This document shows positions 48,730 to 59,202 of a stretch of DNA of 64,000 bases, in pieces. The notes under the pieces are model-generated. The model saw nothing but the letters and a program-made list of their open reading frames with translations, had not been told where the DNA came from and made no database searches. The position numbers and the translations under genes are program-made. The stretch lies in the NCBI RefSeq assembly GCF_029338375.1, contig NZ_CP119808.1, forward strand, positions 62,001 through 126,000, read 5' to 3'. This DNA comes from Halorussus lipolyticus. Its GTDB lineage: Archaea > Halobacteriota > Halobacteria > Halobacteriales > Haladaptataceae. The number at the start of each line of letters is the position of its first letter. The first letter of the stretch is position 1.

Positions 48730-49986
48730 TTAGTCCAGAACTTGGTGCCTCTTTGCGGTTTCACGAATCTCAGTGAGCTCTCCAAACTCACTCTCGAGCG
48801 CATCCAAGGCAGATGAAAGTGAAACATCCAGCTCGTACTCGTTGTAGTTGCCACGCCCACTAGTCGAATCGACGAGCCGTAAGATGCCGTGCAAGCTCAA
48901 ATCTGAGAGATGATCATGGACTCGCCGTCGTTTCAGCGGGTCACTCCCATGGTTCCGGAGTATCTTCTGATACCGTTGATAGATTAACTTCGTGCGTTCA
49001 GGAGTCTCGCCTTCAGCAGCTAGCTGACATACAGTCAGTAGCACGTATTGACCTTGGCGAGTTAACGAATGCATCCCCTCGACAACCTGCTGGCGTTGAA
49101 TTTGATGCTCAGCTTCCCGGACGTGTTCCTCCGTAATCTTCGCCTCGCCACCTTCCATTGCCTCGCTCTCAGCGACGTCAGCAGCTTTCCGTAATAGACG
49201 GAGTGCCTGCCGGGCGGACCCGGAGTCCTGTGCCGAGAACGCTGCACAGAGCGGGATGACATCTGACTCAAGAACATCATCATGAAGTGCGATATCAGCA
49301 CGTTGTCGAAGGATATTCCGGAGTTCATTCGCATCATACGGAGGAAAGAGAATCTCCTCTTCACAGAGTGTATCTTTGACCTTCGGAGACAGATTTTCTC
49401 GGAACTTGAAATCGTTCGAGATGCCGATGACGCCGATCTTTACGTCGAGATCCAGTTGAGACCGTGCTCGCGGGAGTTCATATAGGATATCATCATCGGA
49501 GCCGATGTTATCGATCTCGTCAAGCACCACGAGAATAGTCCCACCGATTGACTCAAGCTCGTTGTAAAGTTCGTTGAAAATACGTTTTTGTTGATACCCG
49601 GTTTCACTCATGGGTTCGCGAGCAGAAGAGACCGTGGTGAGAGGATGAGAAGGAGAACGAATCTCGTTCACGAGATTGACTGCTACCTGGTAGGACGTAG
49701 TGCAGCCAGTACAGTTGAGCTCAATGATGTTGAGATCGACGTCGTCGTACTCTTCGGCGGATTCCTGTAACTCCTCGAGAAGATCGTGAGTAGCAGCAGT
49801 CTTCCCAACGCCGGTAACGCCATAGAGAAAGATGTTATTCGGTTGCCAGCCCTGAATGACAGGACGGAGAGCAGCCGCGTATTCGTCGAGTTCTTCGTCC
49901 CGCTCTTCGAGGGTCTCTGGTTGGTAATCATCTCGGAGGACGTCTTTGTCCTGGATGATGAACGATTCCCGATTAAATCGACCCAT
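48730..49986 (-). CDS. orc: Orc1/Cdc6 replication initiator
   Basis: A 418-residue AAA+ protein from ATG 49986 (MGRFNRESFII); a TTG at 49998 is a weaker start. Walker A GVTGVGKT at residues 56-63, Walker B VVLDEIDNI near 150, sensor 1 IGISNDFKF near 180, sensor 2 SARQALRLLRKA near 262, and a C-terminal winged helix from about 310. Haloarchaeal Orc1/Cdc6 proteins bind repeats beside their own gene and load the replicative helicase. Iterons of one motif flank it on both sides, so it is probably the initiator of this replicon. Confidence 0.92.
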   Translation of the reverse strand: MGRFNRESFIIQDKDVLRDDYQPETLEERDEELDEYAAALRPVIQGWQPNNIFLYGVTGVGKTAATHDLLEELQESAEEYDDVDLNIIELNCTGCTTSYQVAVNLVNEIRSPSHPLTTVSSAREPMSETGYQQKRIFNELYNELESIGGTILVVLDEIDNIGSDDDILYELPRARSQLDLDVKIGVIGISNDFKFRENLSPKVKDTLCEEEILFPPYDANELRNILRQRADIALHDDVLESDVIPLCAAFSAQDSGSARQALRLLRKAADVAESEAMEGGEAKITEEHVREAEHQIQRQQVVEGMHSLTRQGQYVLLTVCQLAAEGETPERTKLIYQRYQKILRNHGSDPLKRRRVHDHLSDLSLHGILRLVDSTSGRGNYNEYELDVSLSSALDALESEFGELTEIRETAKRHQVLD

Positions 49987-50016
49987 AAATGGACTCAAGA
50001 CCGAGAGACATTATAA

Positions 50017-50400
50017 AACCACGGGATCCAGTATCACCACTAACCCACCACCCGAACCAGTTCTGCCAATTTCGCATTCACTTATAAAACACACACACTC
50101 CACTATTGCCAGTAAAACCTTCGCAACAACTGGAGGGGGTCAAAGACCCTCTCTAGATAGCGATACTCTTAATACAGTATAGATAAAACCAAATCCGTAC
50201 TACCGAAAACTCAGCTAGCTATAGTAGGATAAGACAACAGTTACGAGACTAAAACTGTGACCGCTTCTGTTTTCCTCCTCGTTACTGGCAATAGTGGAGT
50301 GAGAGAGGAACTTAAATAACGGCATTATTGGCAATACTGGCAACACTGGTTTCCCTCTCCTTACTACCATCGTTACCTTCCCGATATTCCAGTCGAAACT
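50017..50400. other. Probable replication origin
   Basis: Upstream of orc. Two exact 20-base inverted iterons, CACTCCACTATTGCCAGTAA (50096-50115) and its complement (50282-50301), enclose about 165 bases including an AT-rich part (50155-50240) and a G-rich hairpin GAGGGGGTC/GACCCTCTC (50133-50153, one mismatch). Two further partial iterons are at 50324-50352. Paired boxes around an AT-rich stretch next to orc is the usual haloarchaeal origin layout. Confidence 0.7.
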
Positions 50401-50425
50401 CACCTCTCTTGATGCAGATTATTCG

Positions 50426-50463
50426 TTAACCAACAAAACAGGATTCGATGGCCTGTTGGTTAA
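50426..50463. repeat. Long-spaced inverted repeat, copy D
   Basis: TTAACCAACA at 50426-50435 and TGTTGGTTAA at 50454-50463, 18 bases apart, just outside the origin repeats. Confidence 0.65.
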
Positions 50464-50559
50464 TCTATTCTCAATCCATATTCGATTCGTGCTCAATACC
50501 GATGCTCGTATCCCATGACTCTGATATTCCGGGAACCTAAAACGACAGCTCCGCCGTGG

Positions 50560-50818
50560 ACGGGTCGTAGCTGACGAGGAAACAGATCAAAGTTGATGGT
50601 GATGAGAAATGACTGTACGCAACGACAATACGAAGTCAAGGCTACTGTTGAAACTCTGTGGAGGGCCGTCGTGGGACTGATCCTGCGCCGGCGTTTCTCC
50701 ATCGTCTTACCAAGAAACTCGATGTCTCAGACGCTGATTTCTTGTCGATATAGCGGGCTATCTGATTGCCTTCTTTCGATATGAAGCGAGTAGTCATGAA
50801 AAATGGTCCCAGACGTAA
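50560..50818 (+). pseudogene. Decayed IS6-like transposase fragment
   Basis: Broken reading frames resemble pieces of an IS6/IS240-type DDE transposase: DEET then, after a frameshift, IKVDGDEK, a stop and LYA (like the VDET-IKV-WLYA stretch), later DPAPAFLHRLTKKLDVSDADFL, and after another shift VDIAGYLIAFFRYE. Several stops and shifts separate them. No intact ends or target duplications were found. 50819-51016 holds nothing I can identify. Confidence 0.45.
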
Positions 50819-51016
50819 CGATGTGAACCGATTGCTTTCCTTTATTCTGGTGTGGCTCGCCAAGCTAGCCCTTACCGCTGGTTGCGCCGGTTTAGCCTCA
50901 CTACAACTACGAGTGACCGAACATTGCGCTCAATGGATGTACGAGTGTTGAGGTAGTGTCAACTAGACCGTGTCTTCACAAATTACATATGGGAAATAGG
51001 AAGAATACCGAGTACA

Positions 51017-54000
51017 ATGACCTCATTCTTTTCTGACCACGCTGAGGAAGTTACATTCCCAGGTAATCGGTCAGATGCTTCGACGCAGTTTCGAACCTGC
51101 CAAGAAGGTGCCTACTGGGCAATTAAATCCTATCGGACGACACAGCGTGATGAGCCTGCGATTATCTCTCTACCAACTGGTGGCGGCAAAACAGCGCTGA
51201 TGATGCTGGCAGCCTTCGAATTCACTGTTGACCGAGCTCTCATTGTCGCCCCATCTGAAGCAGTTCGAAATCAGATTTCCGATAAGTTCGAGAGGCTTGA
51301 GGGGCTAAAGAAAGCGAATGTACTTTCTAGTGACATTGATGCTCCGGAAGTGGGGATTCACAAGAGTCGACTTACTTCTAAGAGTAACTGGAAAGAGTAC
51401 GAAGACACGGACATTGTGGTGACGACACCGAACAGCGTAAGTGAGAAGTTCGCGACTAATGATGAGGAGCCGACCGCACAACCGCCGGACGGCTTCTTTG
51501 ACCTCTTAATGATCGACGAGGCACACCACTCAGCAGCACCGGGTTGGAAACAAATCCTCAATAATTTCACCGAGGTGCCTCAATTACTTTTTACTGCCAC
51601 ACCGTTTCGGCGTGAAGAGGATACTCTCCCTGGCGAACTCATCTATCACTATCCGATTGAAGAGGCATGCAAAGCCGGCATCTATCATAAAGTCGGGTTG
51701 CGAACTATCCCTGAACAAAACCGGGATCTCGTTAATGAGGCAGCCGAGCAGCTCACGACACTGCAGGAGTCAAACGCGGAGGCAACACTCCTAGCTCGTA
51801 CAGACGGAATTGAGGAAGCCGACAGCCTAGCCAAGACTTATCGCGAACAGACGGACTTAGAAATTCAAGCTATTCACTCCGACGCAGACAACAATCAGGA
51901 CACAATTGACGACCTCCGTGATGGTGAGATCGACGGCGTGGTTGTCGTCCAGAAACTCGCCGAGGGACTTGACGTGCCCAACCTCCAGCTGGCCGTGTTT
52001 CATGTCCCGCCCAAATCGTTCCGGATGATGCTCCAAATCATTGGCCGGCTGGCTCGTGAACCCGACGATGAAATGCCAGCGACGATTCTCACAACAGATA
52101 CTACACTCACGAGTAAAGGTATGTCCGAGGCTGTCCGCCAGCTGTATCGTGAAGATACCGGCTGGGCAAGTGTCGCCGACGAACTGATCTCCGAGCACAT
52201 AAAAAATAATAGTACTGACAAAATTGGTGGCGCAACGCCGTTAGAGGCAGTGAACCCGGACAATATTCGACCGTATAAAACGGCCACCGTCTACTCACTT
52301 GCTGAGACTGTGTTTGAGCCGCTTGTCGACGATGCAGACGATGTGGTCGTTGAGACAGACGCTGATTTCGGGCACGTTCTATCAACCCCTGAATCCGTGT
52401 GGGGATGCATCACGACGACTCAGGAGTCTCCGACATGGGGAACCAATACAATTTTAGAGAGTCCGACATATAACCTGCATCTGTACTGCTCACCCGCGGA
52501 TAGTGAGTTACTGTTCGAGTACACCTCTGATGCACGGCGGGCGAACACGATTCGTACGGCGTTACTCCGGGATCATACGGCGTTGACCCAGATAGACGGG
52601 AAGCGACTCTCGAAGGCGATGCAGTCGCTCACTGCGCCGAAATATAAGGCGGCAGGTATGAATAACGTACTTGTCCCCTCCGGTACCCAGCCGGAACATA
52701 AGCTTCTGACTGGCGGTGATGTACAAGGTGCGGTCTACCACTCAGACAAACGGCGATATACGCACGGTCACGTCTTTGCCTCATTTGAGCCGGACGTAGA
52801 AGATGGCGATAGTAGATTCTCCGAATCATCGAACACCAAAACCCGAGGAATCAGTACTGCGAGAGCATCAATCTGGTCAAACTCGAAGGCTGGGCTCTCG
52901 GTATTCGAAACTTGGTGTGAGACGCTAGCAGACGAACTTACTGCAGATGGAGAACCGACAATTCGAAATCTTGGTATCGGAAATCACGGGGAAGCTATCG
53001 ACGAGTTTGAAACATCTCCCTTTGCTGTTATGCCGTTTCCCTCACTAACTACGGCGAAAGTTGAGCGGCAAACACCAGACGATGACAGCTGGCATACTGT
53101 CCGAATAGATCTTGAATTAGATGACCCCGAAAATCCTCCGATGCAGACAGTTGATGTGTGCATGACCTTCGAGAACTTTGGCACTTGTATCGAGTGCTCC
53201 TACGATGTCGCCGCAAATGAGTGGTCGGGTGACATTACTGACTACCGATTCCGACTGCCGGAGGAAACAGAATATTCGATCTTGTGTGGCGATGAGCTCC
53301 TCAAGGAATTCCCGCCGATATTCCATACCGATGCTAATACGACTGTGATGAGCGGGGCACAATCGTCTGCAGAAACTGATCTTGCAGATTTTGACCCGGC
53401 CACCCTGAAAGCCTCGATCCAACCAAACTGGCCAGAATATATTGAGGTTGATGCGACTGAAAAGCCAGAGTGGTGGGAAACAGACGAAGAGCGAGACAAG
53501 GATATTTCTGAATTATGGGATGAAAGACCAACCGAGACGGTTTTTCCCGCGTTGGTTGACTTCCTAAAGGACCAGCGAGGAGACGAGCAGTATGCACTCT
53601 TTTGTGATGATATGGGCGATGAGATTGCTGACTTCATTGAATTCCGAAAAGAGGAAAAAGAGATTAATATGTATCACTGTAAGCGATCTAAATCGCCAGG
53701 AGTTCGAATTAGCTACTTCAAAGACATATACCATCAGACTCTCCGCTCGTTGCGATACACGTTCAGCCAGAAACTCATTGACCAGGTAGAAGACGGATCC
53801 GGACTTTCTCACTTTGTTTGTGGAAAGGATGTCTTTGAGGAGATCGCAGACGACTTTCTACCGGGCGATTGGGAGTATACGATCTATGGAGTTCACCCTG
53901 GGCTTAAGCTTGATTTCGACCCGGAAGACGGCAATGAGAATGTCGGGCGACTACTCAGTGAGTGTGTAGAGCAGGTTGAACGATATAATGTGGACTTTGC

Positions 54001-54046
54001 GATGATGGGTGCCGGTGGCTGTTGGGAGGAGTCTAACGGTAATTAA
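51017..54046 (+). CDS. SF2 helicase with C-terminal nuclease-like domain
   Basis: A 1009-residue protein. Walker A LPTGGGKTA at residues 52-60, motif II DEAHH near 166, motif III FTATPFR near 195, and motif VI QIIGRLAR near 341 define a ResIII/DEAD-type helicase. The second half has a probable restriction-endonuclease fold near 860-890: LFCDDMGDEIADFIEF then MYHCKRSK, a D/E...HCK pattern seen in helicase-linked nuclease domains. It is likely a DNA-targeting defence helicase-nuclease. It stands 254 bases before the HEPN gene in the same orientation. Confidence 0.72.
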   Translation: MTSFFSDHAEEVTFPGNRSDASTQFRTCQEGAYWAIKSYRTTQRDEPAIISLPTGGGKTALMMLAAFEFTVDRALIVAPSEAVRNQISDKFERLEGLKKANVLSSDIDAPEVGIHKSRLTSKSNWKEYEDTDIVVTTPNSVSEKFATNDEEPTAQPPDGFFDLLMIDEAHHSAAPGWKQILNNFTEVPQLLFTATPFRREEDTLPGELIYHYPIEEACKAGIYHKVGLRTIPEQNRDLVNEAAEQLTTLQESNAEATLLARTDGIEEADSLAKTYREQTDLEIQAIHSDADNNQDTIDDLRDGEIDGVVVVQKLAEGLDVPNLQLAVFHVPPKSFRMMLQIIGRLAREPDDEMPATILTTDTTLTSKGMSEAVRQLYREDTGWASVADELISEHIKNNSTDKIGGATPLEAVNPDNIRPYKTATVYSLAETVFEPLVDDADDVVVETDADFGHVLSTPESVWGCITTTQESPTWGTNTILESPTYNLHLYCSPADSELLFEYTSDARRANTIRTALLRDHTALTQIDGKRLSKAMQSLTAPKYKAAGMNNVLVPSGTQPEHKLLTGGDVQGAVYHSDKRRYTHGHVFASFEPDVEDGDSRFSESSNTKTRGISTARASIWSNSKAGLSVFETWCETLADELTADGEPTIRNLGIGNHGEAIDEFETSPFAVMPFPSLTTAKVERQTPDDDSWHTVRIDLELDDPENPPMQTVDVCMTFENFGTCIECSYDVAANEWSGDITDYRFRLPEETEYSILCGDELLKEFPPIFHTDANTTVMSGAQSSAETDLADFDPATLKASIQPNWPEYIEVDATEKPEWWETDEERDKDISELWDERPTETVFPALVDFLKDQRGDEQYALFCDDMGDEIADFIEFRKEEKEINMYHCKRSKSPGVRISYFKDIYHQTLRSLRYTFSQKLIDQVEDGSGLSHFVCGKDVFEEIADDFLPGDWEYTIYGVHPGLKLDFDPEDGNENVGRLLSECVEQVERYNVDFAMMGAGGCWEESNGN

Positions 54047-54315
54047 CTAATGCACATTCCCACACTTCGCGACAGTAAGTCATCTATCTGCGCCCCTCTA
54101 AGAGCTACTCCACTTGGCACATAGGAAAGTTTAGTGAGTTGGCTTGTTGTCTAGTAATTGACTCGCCGAACCATTATCTAGTAGATACAAGGTTTTCCAT
54201 CGGAAGTAGCTCTGACTGGGCCATTTATAATCCGCTCAATCCGTCCACCGCCGTATACTGACTAAAGTTGTATTTCTGGTGAATTAAATAGGATGCTGAA
54301 GTGGTATCTGATAGA

Positions 54316-55854
54316 ATGCCACCGGATTGGGATAGTGATGTACGCCTGTTAATCAAGGACAGAGTCCAAGCCATCATTGAACGGTACAGCGATGTTGATG
54401 TCGATCTGCCGACGCAGACGTTTCATCGGTTGAACTCTGGAGGATTCATTGATAACACCGAAGAGTTCTCCGTTCCCGTCCCTGGTGATGTCTTCGAAGA
54501 TACGGATGTCTTCGATAACCTGTATAATGGCGAGTTCGGAGAGGTGGCCTCCCGTATCTACGAGGAACTTCCGGATCCGCCCGAGGACGATGGCTACTCT
54601 GAATCGAAACGTATCGAATCTATCGAGCGTGGGTTATTCGAGTTCGTCGGCATTGTGTTGAATTACGCTGGCAAGTTTCAGTTCGACGAAGATGCCTTTG
54701 CTGCCGCCTTCGACGAACAGTTCGAACCTCGCTTCACCGATCGAGAGTATTCCCGATTCCTACTCTGTTTGAAGAACACCACCATTGAGTCAGACATCAC
54801 GATCAACCTTGAAACAGATATCCAGGGTAGTCCAGATTATCTGGGGCCATACGGGGTTGACACACTCCGCATTCGCCCCTTAGATCGCTTAGAAGAAGTC
54901 GGAATCGCGACTCACGAAGCACCGGGGACTGGGGTTCTCGAGCCGATCGAGACACTCGATGCAGGAAGTCCAAACGCAGCGTTAGAAATCGTCCTCCATC
55001 GCCGGCGACCCTACCAGGAAATCGCTCGGGAGATCGATAACACTGAGATCACTCCATGGGTAGGGCCGGACTTCGATGTCACGCCGACCGACGTCTATCC
55101 CTGGCAGCAGCTGACCGACGTGATAGAGTATATCGCGACGAGCGTTCGTCGGTGTCTCCGGCTCCTGTGCCCGCTGGGAACTGTCGGATTCGAGAAAGGT
55201 TATCATGTGGTTCCGGGCTGGGAATCGTATCGTGGTATCGCGACACCGGTTACCTTCGAACTTGAATTTGAGTGTCCAAATGAACCGACTGGGACACATC
55301 TTGCTGAAGATCGAGCCTTAGAGATTCCCCGGTTGTGGAGTACTCACCGACGCCGCATAGCACCCGATCATACTAAGTTTCAGAACCCGCTAGCCCGGTT
55401 TGAGCGAATGTTCAGCCGGGAGTCGCTTGAGGACCAATTAGTCGACTGTGTCGTCGGCTGTGAGACGACCGTGTTGAAAGGCGGTTCTCCTGGAGGTAAC
55501 AGGTACCGGCTTGGTGTTCGGACGGCGGTTCTCCTTGCAGACCACAATTCACCCGATTGGTCGCCAGAACGGATTGGAGCGTTCTTCAAAACGCTGTACG
55601 AACATCGAAATGATGTTGTTCATGATGATAGATCACTCCCGGATGCGCCAAGCGACGACGACCGGATTGTAATCGGAGATACGGAATTTCTAGCCAGTAG
55701 ATTCCTCGAACACGCCCGTGAGCTCTATGCCGATATCATTCGAGAGTATCTCGATCTTGTAGAGTTGGAGGACGAGTCCATTCAGGATATTAATAAACGT
55801 ATAGATGCTGCTACACTCGAACAAGGCACGAAAATACGCGAACAGTTGTTCTAA
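54316..55854 (+). CDS. Apea-like HEPN protein
   Basis: A 512-residue protein from ATG 54316 (MPPDWDSDVR); GTG 54301 is an alternative. The first 330 residues are unrecognised, mixed strands and helices. The C-terminal part has the HEPN signature: LYEHRNDVVHDDR near residue 432 (RxxxxH) within helices, then FLEHARELYADIIREYLD, as in Apea-like HEPN domains. HEPN RNases act as effectors in many defence systems. It lies between the helicase-nuclease and AddB-like genes, all on one strand, which suggests a joint defence or repair role. Confidence 0.68.
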   Translation: MPPDWDSDVRLLIKDRVQAIIERYSDVDVDLPTQTFHRLNSGGFIDNTEEFSVPVPGDVFEDTDVFDNLYNGEFGEVASRIYEELPDPPEDDGYSESKRIESIERGLFEFVGIVLNYAGKFQFDEDAFAAAFDEQFEPRFTDREYSRFLLCLKNTTIESDITINLETDIQGSPDYLGPYGVDTLRIRPLDRLEEVGIATHEAPGTGVLEPIETLDAGSPNAALEIVLHRRRPYQEIAREIDNTEITPWVGPDFDVTPTDVYPWQQLTDVIEYIATSVRRCLRLLCPLGTVGFEKGYHVVPGWESYRGIATPVTFELEFECPNEPTGTHLAEDRALEIPRLWSTHRRRIAPDHTKFQNPLARFERMFSRESLEDQLVDCVVGCETTVLKGGSPGGNRYRLGVRTAVLLADHNSPDWSPERIGAFFKTLYEHRNDVVHDDRSLPDAPSDDDRIVIGDTEFLASRFLEHARELYADIIREYLDLVELEDESIQDINKRIDAATLEQGTKIREQLF

Positions 55855-56016
55855 ACCCCTTTAAGCTAGGTTTGGTTCGCTATATATTTTCCGCGTGTTA
55901 GCGGCTATCGACTGACCCGTCTTCTCCTTTTGTACTCGCTCTCAGAGGGGGTGTATACTAAGATGTCGATGTCGGTAAGAATAAAGTAAGGGCGATATCT
56001 TGGTCAGAAGTGTTCG

Positions 56017-59000
56017 ATGGATTCAACGCTTCTTACTGGTCCGACGCATGCCCGACTGGAACAGCGAGCATTTCAGCGGGCTGATGACATCGCAACTGAT
56101 TCGCTGGGGAGTATTCTCTACATAACTCGGAATGACGCTCGCCGAAGTGCGGTCGAGGATAGCTGGGCGGCGTCGCACGAACCACTCCGACTTCGTGCCG
56201 AGACGCTTGATACGGTCGTTCGAGAGTGTTACGAGAATCTTCAAGGTCCGGTCCAACAACTTTCCGGGCAGCTGAGCCGCCGGCTCGCGGAGTACGCGCT
56301 CGACAGAACCACAGCCGAGACAGAGGGTGCTCTCGCTGGCGAACCCGCATCCTCTGCTCTCGCAGACTCGTTCAGTAGCCGGTTTTCACTCTTCGATGAC
56401 GCTGGCGTCGGGACTGCCGACGCGCTGGCGGCAGAGTTTGAGGGTTCAGCTCTTGATGACCGTATTGCGACAGCCACTGTTGACGCCTACCGCCATTACC
56501 GGGATCTCCACACCGACTACGTCGACGAGTGGGTCTGTACCCGAGGAGAAATGTTTCAAGCCGTCGCGACGGCAGACCAGTCGTTATCAGCAGTCTTTCC
56601 AGAACTGGATGTCGTCATTCTCTCAGGATATCACGAGTTCCGCTCCGCTGAACGCCGCCTCATCGAACGCTTCGTCAACGAATTCCCGATGGTCGCACTA
56701 CTTCCGCTCCATCAGGGTGGCCGGAGCGGGGTCGATGCCGTCGCAACCGACGCCCTGGATGTCTATGAATCGCTGGACTTCGAGACAGTAGAACTGGACC
56801 CGGTCGATGATGCTGGGAGAGCCTTCGGAATAATCACCGATGCTCTTTATCGACCGAACCCCGACGCCATCCCAGTCCCTGACACCCTCCGATGGCGGGA
56901 ACTTCCCACACCGGAGCGTGAGATTCGCTTCGTGGCCCGCCAACTCCGAACCGAGTTAGCCAACGGGCGTGATCCTGACAATCTTGCCGTCGTCATCCCA
57001 AGTACCGAGGCGTATTCAGGCTATGTCGAGGACACGTTCGATACGTTCAATATCCCGCACGTTACAACTGCCGCCTCACAGCTGAATCGAACCTTCACCG
57101 GGAGTGTCGTTCACGATCTACTGAATCTCGCCGAACCAGACCCGCGTGCCGAGGACCTCACATCGTTGCTTGCAAATCCGCTGGTCAACGTCGTCGATGC
57201 CGACCAGGTCAACGCCATCACGGCTGCCGCCCGCCAGCGGGATACGGTTTCGATTTCGCCCTTGCTAGATGATATCGACGACGAGACGGAGGCACTAGTT
57301 GAGGAACTGCTGGCCACACTGGAGGTACTCCGGGCAGAAGACATCGGAGACGCGACCGAGACGCTACGCTGGCTGTTGGACGACCAATTTGACATGGAGA
57401 CAGCGTCAGAGGACTATGCCAGCGGCGCTGAGAAAGCTATTGAACAACGGGCTTACGATCTCGTGGATGAGGTCCTTTCCTCGTTCGAGTCGCTGGAAGC
57501 CGTCAATAGCGACCTCCCCCCGTTGTCACTGTTCACTCGCGCCTTCGATGGCGTGCCGATTCGGGTTCCACAGAGCGCTGCTGGCGGTCACGTCGAAGTG
57601 ATGGGGTTGCTTGACGCCCGGATGCGTTCGTTCGAGAAAGTCTATCTCGTGGGGATGACGAGCGAGCACTTCCCGGTGACACCGGAACGGCCCGCTTTCT
57701 TCGAGGAAATGACGGATGCACATCCACGGTTTGACACCAGCGATGAGCGGCTCCGAGGCCGTTATCTTTTCGCGACGCTGCTCGCGAACGTCGACGAGCT
57801 CACGATTACCACACCGGAGACGGGCGACGATGAATCCGCCGTCGTCCGGTCGCCGGTGCTCGATGAACTACAGCGCGTTACAGGGATCGAACCTAAAAAT
57901 GGCGTTGATAACCGTGTCGGCTCTCGTGAAGACCTCCAACGCCATGTCGCCGCGGCAGATGATCGGCGTGCCGCAGTAAGCTACGCCGGCGACCGCGGTG
58001 ACCTCTCCCCCGAGCAAACGAGGCGAGTCGACCGTGGACTCAGCTGTGCGACTAATAGGGGCACGGCCGACATCTCCGAGCACGACGGTGCACTCAATCC
58101 GGAGACTGTTGCAGAGGTCTATCCGCCGTCAGAGCGTGAACCCTACAGCGCAAGCCGAATTGAGCGATATGCCGAGTGTGGCTTCAAGTTCTACGCTGAC
58201 AACGTACTCGAGATCGAGGATCCCGACGATGTTGAGGTCGTTCCGACATCCCTCGAAACTGGATCGTATGTCCACGACGTCCTCGAACGCTTCTACGCCG
58301 ATCTTCAGGACGAGACTGCGGGGAGTGTTGACCTCACCGAGTACGACCAAGACGTACTGGCGGCTCATCTCCATGAGATCGCCGACGAGGAACTTCGGGG
58401 CGCTGACTTCGAATACGACGGCCTATTCTACGAACGGTGGAAGGCGGAGCTCTTTGCAGGACTAGGCGACGATGAAGCTGTTCCCTACCTGTCTGGGGTA
58501 CCCCCTCACGACGCTCCGGAACAGGGACTGTTCGCAACATTCCTCAAGAACGAACTGTCGCGAGAGAATTCCGACAAGCCCCACCTGTTCGAGGCTCCAT
58601 TTGGCGAGGGTCTTCCCGATTCGGATGCTGGGCCGTTCGAAGTCGAACGACCGGATGGATCGACAGTTTCCATCCGTGGCTACATCGACCGCGTTGACAT
58701 CCATGACGGGGAGCAACCGGCGCTCACACTCTACGACTACAAGACCGGCCGTGCCCCCTATATGACGAAGACGACTGGCGGAACGAAGTTCCAGCTCCCC
58801 ATCTATCTCCTCGCCGCGAACGAGGTCGTGGACGGTGACCTGTTTGAGCAGGGTGAGCTATCCGCGACGTACTATCAGGTCCGACCGCCGAACGACCTCA
58901 AGATTCCCGGTGGTGTCGAATCGAAATTCGACTCACAGGCGGAACTCCGCCAGTTCCTGAACGATGTCGTCCCCGATTGGCTCGGACAGATTGACGAAGC

Positions 59001-59202
59001 GATTGCCAACGGGCAGTTCCACACGACGTTGTTGTCCGAACGAGAGGCGAACTGCCGCTACTGTGACTACCGTCGCGCCTGTGACGTCCGGCACCATCGC
59101 AAGCGGGAGTTCGTCGACGAGGTTCGAGACGACGGCGCTACCTACGTACCACTCCGTGTGCAGGACGACGCAGATCTCGAGGCGGTGATGAGCGATGACT
59201 GA
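56017..59202 (+). CDS. AddB-like helicase-nuclease subunit
   Basis: A 1061-residue protein. The N-terminus lacks a functional Walker A (MDSTLLTGPTHARLEQ), as expected for an inactivated UvrD-like AddB subunit. The C-terminal PD-(D/E)XK nuclease has LYDYKTGRAP near 905-914. Four cysteines fit the AddB iron-sulphur cluster: YAECGFKF near 718, then CRYCDYRRAC near 1010-1020 (C-x2-C-x5-C). The stop overlaps the AddA-like start by 8 bases. Together they should unwind and resect double-strand ends. Confidence 0.8.
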   Translation: MDSTLLTGPTHARLEQRAFQRADDIATDSLGSILYITRNDARRSAVEDSWAASHEPLRLRAETLDTVVRECYENLQGPVQQLSGQLSRRLAEYALDRTTAETEGALAGEPASSALADSFSSRFSLFDDAGVGTADALAAEFEGSALDDRIATATVDAYRHYRDLHTDYVDEWVCTRGEMFQAVATADQSLSAVFPELDVVILSGYHEFRSAERRLIERFVNEFPMVALLPLHQGGRSGVDAVATDALDVYESLDFETVELDPVDDAGRAFGIITDALYRPNPDAIPVPDTLRWRELPTPEREIRFVARQLRTELANGRDPDNLAVVIPSTEAYSGYVEDTFDTFNIPHVTTAASQLNRTFTGSVVHDLLNLAEPDPRAEDLTSLLANPLVNVVDADQVNAITAAARQRDTVSISPLLDDIDDETEALVEELLATLEVLRAEDIGDATETLRWLLDDQFDMETASEDYASGAEKAIEQRAYDLVDEVLSSFESLEAVNSDLPPLSLFTRAFDGVPIRVPQSAAGGHVEVMGLLDARMRSFEKVYLVGMTSEHFPVTPERPAFFEEMTDAHPRFDTSDERLRGRYLFATLLANVDELTITTPETGDDESAVVRSPVLDELQRVTGIEPKNGVDNRVGSREDLQRHVAAADDRRAAVSYAGDRGDLSPEQTRRVDRGLSCATNRGTADISEHDGALNPETVAEVYPPSEREPYSASRIERYAECGFKFYADNVLEIEDPDDVEVVPTSLETGSYVHDVLERFYADLQDETAGSVDLTEYDQDVLAAHLHEIADEELRGADFEYDGLFYERWKAELFAGLGDDEAVPYLSGVPPHDAPEQGLFATFLKNELSRENSDKPHLFEAPFGEGLPDSDAGPFEVERPDGSTVSIRGYIDRVDIHDGEQPALTLYDYKTGRAPYMTKTTGGTKFQLPIYLLAANEVVDGDLFEQGELSATYYQVRPPNDLKIPGGVESKFDSQAELRQFLNDVVPDWLGQIDEAIANGQFHTTLLSEREANCRYCDYRRACDVRHHRKREFVDEVRDDGATYVPLRVQDDADLEAVMSDD

